NCBI GenBank assembly: GCA_016271365.2
Contig: CM057455.1
Coordinates: 1,559,458,501 to 1,559,522,500, forward strand
Direction: 5' to 3'
Origin: Neoceratodus forsteri
Taxonomy: Eukaryota > Chordata > Ceratodontiformes > Ceratodontidae
Length of the DNA: 64,000 bases
Below the pieces are notes generated by a model that was not told where the DNA came from, searched no databases, and saw only the letters and a list, made by a program, of their open reading frames with translations. Each line of letters begins with the position of its first letter. Position 1 is the stretch's first letter. Shown in pieces: positions 57,446-64,000 of this stretch. A program made the translations under genes and the position numbers.

Positions 57446-58417
57446 ATCCCCAATTGTGACTGGTTCACTAAAGGGCTTTATCTCAATGGCAATGGTCTGC
57501 TAGTGTAAACAGAATGCTGGAACTCTTCCATGTGCTCAGCAGCTCAACAGTTTTAAATTTAAAATGATGCCTCTGCAGCATTATTTTAATTTAAAAACAC
57601 CATTGGAAGGTTCAGCAGTAAGGCCCTCAGTTTTAGACAATACATGAGATGTAATGCCTGTGGTGGTGGGGGGGGGGTAAATACATGAGCCATATCTCAA
57701 GCATAAGGTCGACTGCATTGGGCCTTATTGCTCAACACCTGTATGAAGGTGTCACTGATTTGTCAATGCCACTCCAATTTGCTATGGTACATTAAAAAAA
57801 AAAAAAAAGAGGACTCTTAAAATGATTACCTTTCAGAATTATGTTATTGAGGCTTTGTACATGAATGAGGAAAAATCAACTTTACTTCCTAGACTTTTGC
57901 AGTGCTGTAGGCAAGACTCATGAAACAAAGAAATGCAATCCTGTTACCCAAATTCTTACAGTATTTGCACCAAATTCCTATCAAATTAACATTCAGACTG
58001 TAAAATACAATGTACAGTTTTTGACGGTCTTACTGCCAGAGCCTTTACCTACTTTATGTGCCAAATTGTTTTCCCCCTACCATTCCAGCAAAGCATCTTG
58101 GCATGACGTGCCTAGCAAACCCATTCTTATTTCTAACCACATAGGTGCAAAGAGCAAGTCCTTGAACATAATGGCTCAGATTAGGGTTTGAAGACTAACC
58201 TACCTCTGTGCCAAGTTAGATCGATTGATGAGATTTAAACATACAACTCACAGAAGAGAAAGTATGTTCTTCCAAAACAACTGCCAGTGTTTGCTGACGA
58301 AGGATTCTGTGTAATCCAAAAGCTAATAGCACCTGTATCCTTTTGTAACAACTCTGTTGGTCCAATAAAAAGGTATCAAATCATCTGTTTGTGTGGAACT
58401 CACAGAAGGTTATAGAA
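57446..58417. other. Unassigned sequence
   Basis: Contains a G-run (about 57668-57677) and an A-run (about 57793-57807). The segment TTGGTCCAATAAAAAGGTATCA near 58350 looks like a motif met in many vertebrate repeats, but I cannot name it. Confidence 0.35.
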
Positions 58418-58701
58418 AGGTTACTGACTTGTAATCATAGTTCTACTACCAGTGTTCAATTCAAATTCACACTTCAGCAGGCTTCCATTGAGCATGCTCA
58501 GTTACTGAAACACTCTTCAAGTTTGATTCCACCTACCACCCAAACATACGGTCCTCCAGCCCTGCTCTCTTCACACGCAGATCTGCACACTGAAACAGGA
58601 ATCTGAAACAAACTTTACCAGGGGAGGTTATATGGGTTGTGTGGATGTGAACTGAAACGTCATGGTACTATAGAACTATGATTACAACAAACAAGTAACC
58701 T
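58418..58701. repeat. Inverted repeat, ~33-38-bp arms
   Basis: Left arm 58418-58450 (AGGTTACTGACTTGTAATCA...) pairs with right arm 58664-58701 (...GATTACAACAAACAAGTAACCT). Between them are 213 bp without a coding frame. It may be the end structure of a larger repeat covering about 58400-59090. Confidence 0.75.
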
Positions 58702-59096
58702 CTGTTTTGAACTTCCCAGATTTAGTTCGCTATCCACAGACAGACTCCTAGCAATCCTCAGCAGGAGGGGGGCAAGGCAAACTAAGTGAAAAGAGACTGG
58801 ATGACTGAGCACCGAACAGCAGCACCATAACTAAGCAAGTTGATGCTGTAATGCGAGATAAATGTGTACATATTCAACCCACTAGGCAGCAGCCTTACAT
58901 ATTTCAGAAATGGGAAAGTACGCACTATGTCTGGTGGAGTGAGCTCCCCGACAGCCATTGTACAACACAGCGGGTGCAGGAGGCTGTCCATCAGGTTGTC
59001 CATCACGCAACTGTCTGCCTAGCTATTGGTCTGCTTCAGGAGGCTTCTGCATATGTGACAAATAACCTGCAATCCTCATCTTGAAATTCTACCATA
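58702..59096. other. Unassigned sequence, probably a repeat body
   Basis: Follows the inverted repeat and stops at the LINE tail. No gene seen. Confidence 0.35.
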
Positions 59097-59190
59097 TTTA
59101 TTTACTTGAAATTTGGTAACCGGGTAAACCCACTGAGACAATGCAGTCCCTTTTTCAGGGGCAACCTGGGTTGAGGAAACAATACTTAAA
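59097..59190 (-). mobile_element. LINE 3' tail of the family at 55880-57445
   Basis: Reverse-complemented it reads CAGGTTGCCCCTGAAAAAGG, GACTGCATTGTCTCAGTGGG, TTTACCCGGTTACCAAATTT and AAGTAAATAAA, matching the 3' end near 57370-57445. Confidence 0.8.
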
Positions 59191-59291
59191 ATCATCAAAC
59201 AATATAAATACAGTGTACAACAAAGACAAAAAAAAGAAACCGCTTATTTACAACTAGTATTTGGCAGAGAATATGTACAACAAATGTACAC

Positions 59292-59293
<2 letters not shown>

Positions 59294-59339
<46 letters not shown>
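59294..59339. repeat. (CA)n microsatellite
   Basis: About 22 CA units without interruption. Confidence 0.95.
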
Positions 59340-59341
<2 letters not shown>

Positions 59342-60729
59342 GGAGCACACACAGTGGAGTCCAAGGAATATGTCACAAAGGTATGCTCACAGTAGAAGAG
59401 CAGAACCCTGCAAATATCCAGCACGTAGCACATTTGCTCAACCTCCAAAACGTGAGGCTTTGGACAGAAAGTTGGAAGAATGAATGCCTGATTTAGATGA
59501 GACTACCTTGGCCAAGCATTTCTTATGGAGGCATAGGATAACCTTCTCCTTTTGAAAACTCTATACGGAGACTCCACAGAGCACCTGGTGTGCATTCACC
59601 CATCTGGCCAAGGAGATGGTGACCAAAAAAAGCATTTTCCGTGACAAATGCAAGCAATCAAACTTGTTCAAATGCTCAAATAGTTTTATTCATTAGCTAT
59701 GACAGTTACTGTGGTAAGTCCCATGGTGGAAGTGGTTCACACACCAGAGGAGACAGCTGGTCCAGTTGTTTAAAGAAATGATGATCATTTTGTCCTGTGC
59801 CACCCTCAGCATGTAAGATTTAGCATGGTATGCGGCTCACAATCCTGCCTGAGACAGGAACCAAAGATAGTCAAGTATATGCAATATTTTTTTTTTTCCT
59901 AGAGCTTTTTGCCTTCCCACTCCCACCTACTCCTGCCTTCGGGCCTGTAACGAGGGTCCCCCAGTACCATCTGCCACTCCCCCTGTTGTCACACAAGCCG
60001 GGTATACACACGGAGCAGGACCCAGGAGTCTCCTGAGGGCCGTCACACAAGACGGGGGGGGAGGATATAGACTTTTTCCTGGTTTTCTCCCCTGGCGACC
60101 GCACTAATATGCAATGGCATAGCAATGAGCTCCACCGCCATGGAGACGTCCTCAAACGCCCATGATTGGTTGTTGCTTACTGCACCTAGGCTGCGTTACC
60201 ACCCGGTCACCTCCAGGTGGGTCACACTACCCTCTCTCCCAGAGGGAGGACAGCAGCCTGTTGGGATGCTTGATCCTCCCTCTCACAGCCAGCCCCCAAA
60301 TGATCCATGTCCGTTTCTGAACCCAGGTCACTGGCATGGCAGGAAGTTAGCTGCTAGGCACCTTAGCCCTCCATGCCACTGGGCTGGCTTAAGTGTGTGC
60401 GATACTGAGAAGTGGGACAACAATTCATGTTCCTCCCATCAACACAAGAACATCATCCACTTGCAAGTGTACATCTTGTAAATCTTCTCCTTCCGATATG
60501 CCTCCAGCACCCAGAGAACATGCTCAGAAAGCCCAAGGGCCTGGAACTTGAACCATTCAGGAACATGGCGGTTAGCTGCAGGGACAGCAGGTCTGGTAAG
60601 ACTGGAAATAGCATGAAGGTCTGCTGCTGAGACTGAGAAGATACTGATACCAGAACTGGCATGTCCAGCCCGGCACAATGAGAATCGGGGATAACCTGTC
60701 CCTCCATACCTTGATGATCACCTTGTGAA
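59340..60729. other. Unassigned, partly GC-rich sequence
   Basis: The stretch 59930-60400 is GC-rich with CpGs and a TGTAAC near 59946, but I find no partner LTR. Frames such as 60125-60481 and 60453-60923 lack domains. Style is similar to the sequence after 63780, so the CR1 copy D may have inserted into a larger unknown repeat. Confidence 0.35.
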
Positions 60730-63700
60730 ACAGAGGCAAGACATACAGGAGGTCCTAGCTGAGGGCGGTGGAGGAAGGACAGAGGGAGGTATATACTGCC
60801 CCCCCCCCACAAAAAAAAATGAAGCAACAGGGAAGAAGAACATGAGGGGGAGAGATTTCTCCCAGAGAACAGGTTCAAGGCAAAAAATGGGGAACTGGAG
60901 ACAAAGGGGCAAGGAACAAACATAGTAATACAAGAGGGAAAAATAAGGCAGGGCCAAAGAAAGGAAGGGGAAGAGTTGTAAGCAGGGTGGGAGAAAGATG
61001 TGGAAAGCTATGTGTGCAAATGCAAGAAGTCTTGGAAATAAAATTCCAGATTTTGAGGCCATCATGGCGGAAAAGACCTGGGCATAGTGGCCATCACTGA
61101 GCCATGGTGCACAGGAAACCATGACTGGGACATGGCTATACCAGGATACACCCAGTTCAGGAAGGACAGGGAGGGGAGGAAAAGTTATCAAGACAACGGA
61201 AATGCAAGGGGGTAAGGAAGGGCTGGAGGTAGTGTGGGTCACTCTGGAGAAAGCAGTCGGAGCCTCCATTCACACTGGAACGATTTACTGACCTCCAGCA
61301 AAGGGGAGGATCTAGACAAGGAAATGGGGAAATCCATTAGAAAGATGGCAGATGAGTGGGAGGTACTGCTGATGGCGGTCTTCAATCTACCAGATACTGA
61401 CTGGAGCCTCCCAGCTGTGGCCTCAGCTAGACTCCCTGCAGGAGACATTTCTGAGGCAACTAGTCAAGAAAACCACATAAGATGGAGCAATACTGGACCT
61501 GTTATTTACAAACAGGGCCAGTGTTGCAGACATCAGGGTGGGATGCCACATGGGAACCAATAACCACCGAATAGTAGTATTTAACATTAGGGTGGCAGCA
61601 GAGGCGAATCACAGAATTACGAGGATGCTAGACTTAGGGCAGATTAAAAAAAAAAAAAAAAATGGTGAATGCTTCAGAGACACTCTGGCAATGGGGAGTA
61701 CCCTGATGGGGTGAAGGGACAGTGGGCCAGATTAAGGGATGGAATAATGCTGGCAACAAATCTCTATGCAAAAGAGGTGAGCAAAACCTGGAGGAAAAAG
61801 CAACCAATAAGTTTCTCAAGGGAGGTGGCAGCAAGGGCAAAAAGAGCAGTGTCCAGAATATACAAGGAGATGCAGAAGGAAGTGGACAAAGAGGTGTACC
61901 AGCAAAAACAGAGGAAAGAAGGGAAGGCAGTGAGGGGTGCTAAGGCTCAAACTGTGGAAAGAATAGCCTGGGGGAGGGGGTATGAAAGAAATAACACCTT
62001 TTTTAGGTATATAAGACAAGGGGAGGAATTGTGAGGCTGAGGGGTGCAGAGGGAGACTCTGCAGAGGATAATCCGGAAAAAGCAGATATCCTGAACAAAT
62101 ACTTTTGTTCTGCCCTTTTGCAGTGGAAGGGGAAGGGGATAAGCCCCATATAGGTTAGAGAGCCATAGGAAGGAAGGAAGTAGACAAGTCCATTCGAAGA
62201 GGAAAGAGTCCTAAAGGGACTTGCAAATCTGAGGGTGGACAAGGCTATGAGGCCGGATAGAGTACATCCAAGGGTCTTGAAGGAGCTCAGGGAGGTACTG
62301 GCTGCATCTCTGACAGACCTATTCAATAACTCGCAAGATACAGGGGTGGTCCCAGAGAAGTGAAGGGCAGAGGTAGCCCCGCTCCATAAGAATGGCAACA
62401 GGGAAGAGGCTGACTACAGGCTTGTCAGTCTGACATCAGTAATGAGGAAACCAATGGAGTCACTTCTAAAAGAAAGACGGGCAGATTACCTTGCATCTGG
62501 TGGGTTATAGCACCCAAGGCAGCACCAATTCATGGGAGGGAGATCATGTCAGACAAACCTGATACATTTCTTTGGGTGACCAGAGAAACAGATCATGGGA
62601 GAGCATGGAAGAGCAGTGGATGTGGTCTACTTACACTTCAGCAAGGCCTCTGACACCTTGCCAAATAGAAGACTAATAAAAAACTAGGAAGCTTGGGGGT
62701 GAGAAACAAGGTGGCACACTGCATACATAACTGGCTGATAGCGAGGAGACAGAGTGTAGTGGCTCGGTGGAAGCGAGAGTGACCTGCGGGCTTTCTCAGG
62801 GCTCAGTACTGGCTCCAGTCCTCTTTAGTGTCATTATAAGTGACATTGCAGAATAAATGGAAGGGAAGGTGTACCTCCTTGGACACTCCAGAGGGGGTGA
62901 ACAGAATGAATAGAAAGCATAAAAAGCTCAAGGAATGGTCAAGGGTATGGCAGCTGAGTCTGAATGCAGGAAAGTGCAAAATTATGCATCCTGGGTGCAG
63001 AAACCCAGAGGCAAAGTACAGAATGGGGAGGTACTGATGGTCACTAAACAGGAAAGGGACCTAGGGGTAAATATAATGGATGCCCCTGTAGTGGCATGGC
63101 AATGCAACAAAGTGGTAGGGAAAGCCAGTGAGATGCTGAGATGCATAGGGATGGATATCACCAGATAAGGGAAGGAGGTGGTGGTGTCACTGTATCAGTC
63201 ATTGGTGAAACCACACCTGGAGTACGGTATCCAGTTCTGGAGACCACACCTCAGAAAGACAGACAGGGTAAATGCCATCCACAGGCAACAAATATGGTGC
63301 AGGTGCTACACCAAATGTCCTATGAAAAGAGACTGAGGGATCTAAACATGCACACCTTTGAAGAAAGGGGGGGGAAGGACATGATAGAGACTTTTAAACA
63401 CTTCACAGGGGTGAATTAGGAATGTGAATGGAGCATTTTTTTCAGAAAAAGAGGTGCACAAGAACTAGGGGGCAGACAATGAAGCTGGAGGGGGAAGTTT
63501 AAGAGGGAGGTGAGGAAGTACTTCTTCATTGACAGGGTGGTGGATACCTGCAACAATCTTCTAGTGGGGGTGATGGGGTCAAAAATATTGATAGGTTTCA
63601 AGTACTCATGGGTTAGGTATAAGGGAAAACTGATTATCAAAGCAGGGGAGGAAGAGGCAGCTGGAAACCAGGTAAGGTCTGCGGTGACAGAACAGGCAGG

Positions 63701-63772
63701 GAAAAGAGGGGCAGACTAAGTGGGTTAAGCAGTCCTTATCTGCCAACAAACTCTCTGTTTCTGTTTCCCAAG
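60730..63772 (+). pseudogene. CR1-clade LINE with endonuclease and RT remains (copy D)
   Basis: Order on the plus strand: CANARSLGNKIPDFEAIM and VAITEPWCTGNHDWDMAIPGY (about 61010-61150; the ITET of other copies is ITEP), LPDTDWSLPA (near 61395), RKQPISFSREVAARAKRAVS and EVYQQKQRKEGKAVRGAKAQT (about 61790-61960), then EKADILNKYFC (near 62080). Motif A is degenerate: VDVVYLHFSKASDTLPN (about 62620-62660), with the catalytic Asp changed to His. The segment with motif C (FADD) is lost between about 62850 and 62890. WSRVWQLSLNAGKCKIMHPG and QERDLGVNIMD follow, and the tail ends CTTATCTGCCAAC near 63745. Dead. The 5' start is approximate. Confidence 0.88.
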
Positions 63773-64000
63773 TACACAACAGAGAGAATGAGTCCCCTGG
63801 CAGGGTGCCCTGAAACAAACAGATTCACTGAATGTGTTCCATATTCTGAGAACACCTGGGATGACACCGCCAGGTGCAGTAACCACTATTGGGATAACTC
63901 TCCCATACAACTCAGAGAATCCGCCAGCTGGTTGTTCATTCCTATGACATGCATCACCAACAGGTCTACATATTGGGAGCCAGCCAGAGACATACCTGGA
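63773..64000. other. Unassigned sequence at the window edge
   Basis: No gene recognised; possibly part of a repeat interrupted by copy D. Confidence 0.3.

Noticed and set aside
59946..60400. Possible LTR starting TGTAAC
   Set aside because: No matching second copy, end or target duplication found in the window.
1..64000. CRISPR arrays, operons, phage or bacterial genes
   Set aside because: No regularly spaced repeats and no prokaryotic gene organisation; all signs are of vertebrate nuclear DNA.

Overview
The window reads as repeat-dominated nuclear DNA from a vertebrate. I found no host protein-coding exon, rRNA, functional tRNA gene, CRISPR array or bacterial-type operon that I can support. 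The mixture is CR1-clade LINEs, L2 and Rex1/L2-like LINEs, a Penelope-like element, Ty3/Gypsy LTR elements, TTAA-flanked MITEs of the kind described as T2 in Xenopus, and tRNA-derived and MIR/CORE-like SINEs. This points to a non-mammalian, non-avian vertebrate with a large genome, such as an amphibian (caecilian, frog or salamander) or a lungfish. That placement is an inference from repeat content only.

Layout. 0.7-5.6 kb: LTR remnant, CR1 tails and a broken Rex1/L2-like LINE ending in (TGAT)n. 5.8-7.1 kb: a long-arm TTAA MITE carrying a second TTAA MITE. 7.1-7.7 kb: a poly(A)-ended retroposon with a 15-bp target duplication. 8.1-9.95 kb: a diverged solo Gypsy LTR. 10.8-17.8 kb: an old Penelope-like element (minus strand) broken up by a SINE dimer, a long CR1 copy with ORF1 and ORF2 remains, and a CR1 3' tail. 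18-19 kb: another CR1 fragment. 19.1-26.0 kb: a fold-back element whose right arm was split by a 5.8-kb Gypsy element (exact 5-bp target duplication), which itself holds a CR1 copy with a 390-codon open RT frame.

27.7-37.45 kb: a nearly complete 9.7-kb Ty3/Gypsy element on the minus strand with almost identical 1.6-kb LTRs, a tRNA-Thr-like primer site, gag, zinc knuckle, protease, RT, RNase H, integrase and a C-terminal tail. Its Gag looks like the PNMA family, which is the most interesting item here. 37.9-46 kb: CR1 tails, an imperfect tandem repeat, a MIR-like SINE, a CR1 copy and a purine-rich stretch. 46.6-46.9 kb: a fold-back element. 47.6-49.4 kb: a low-repeat stretch that ends in a good poly(A) signal context and could be a host 3' UTR. 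50.5-64 kb: a second copy of the inner MITE, an L2 LINE, a Rex1/L2-like LINE, a CA microsatellite and another CR1 copy.

Almost every coding stretch is a transposon remnant. RT genes carry frameshifts, stops and catalytic-site substitutions. Many differences between the two LTRs of the 9.7-kb element are one-base changes in homopolymer runs, so some of its frameshifts may be assembly errors. All boundaries marked approximate come from reading and comparing copies inside the window by eye.
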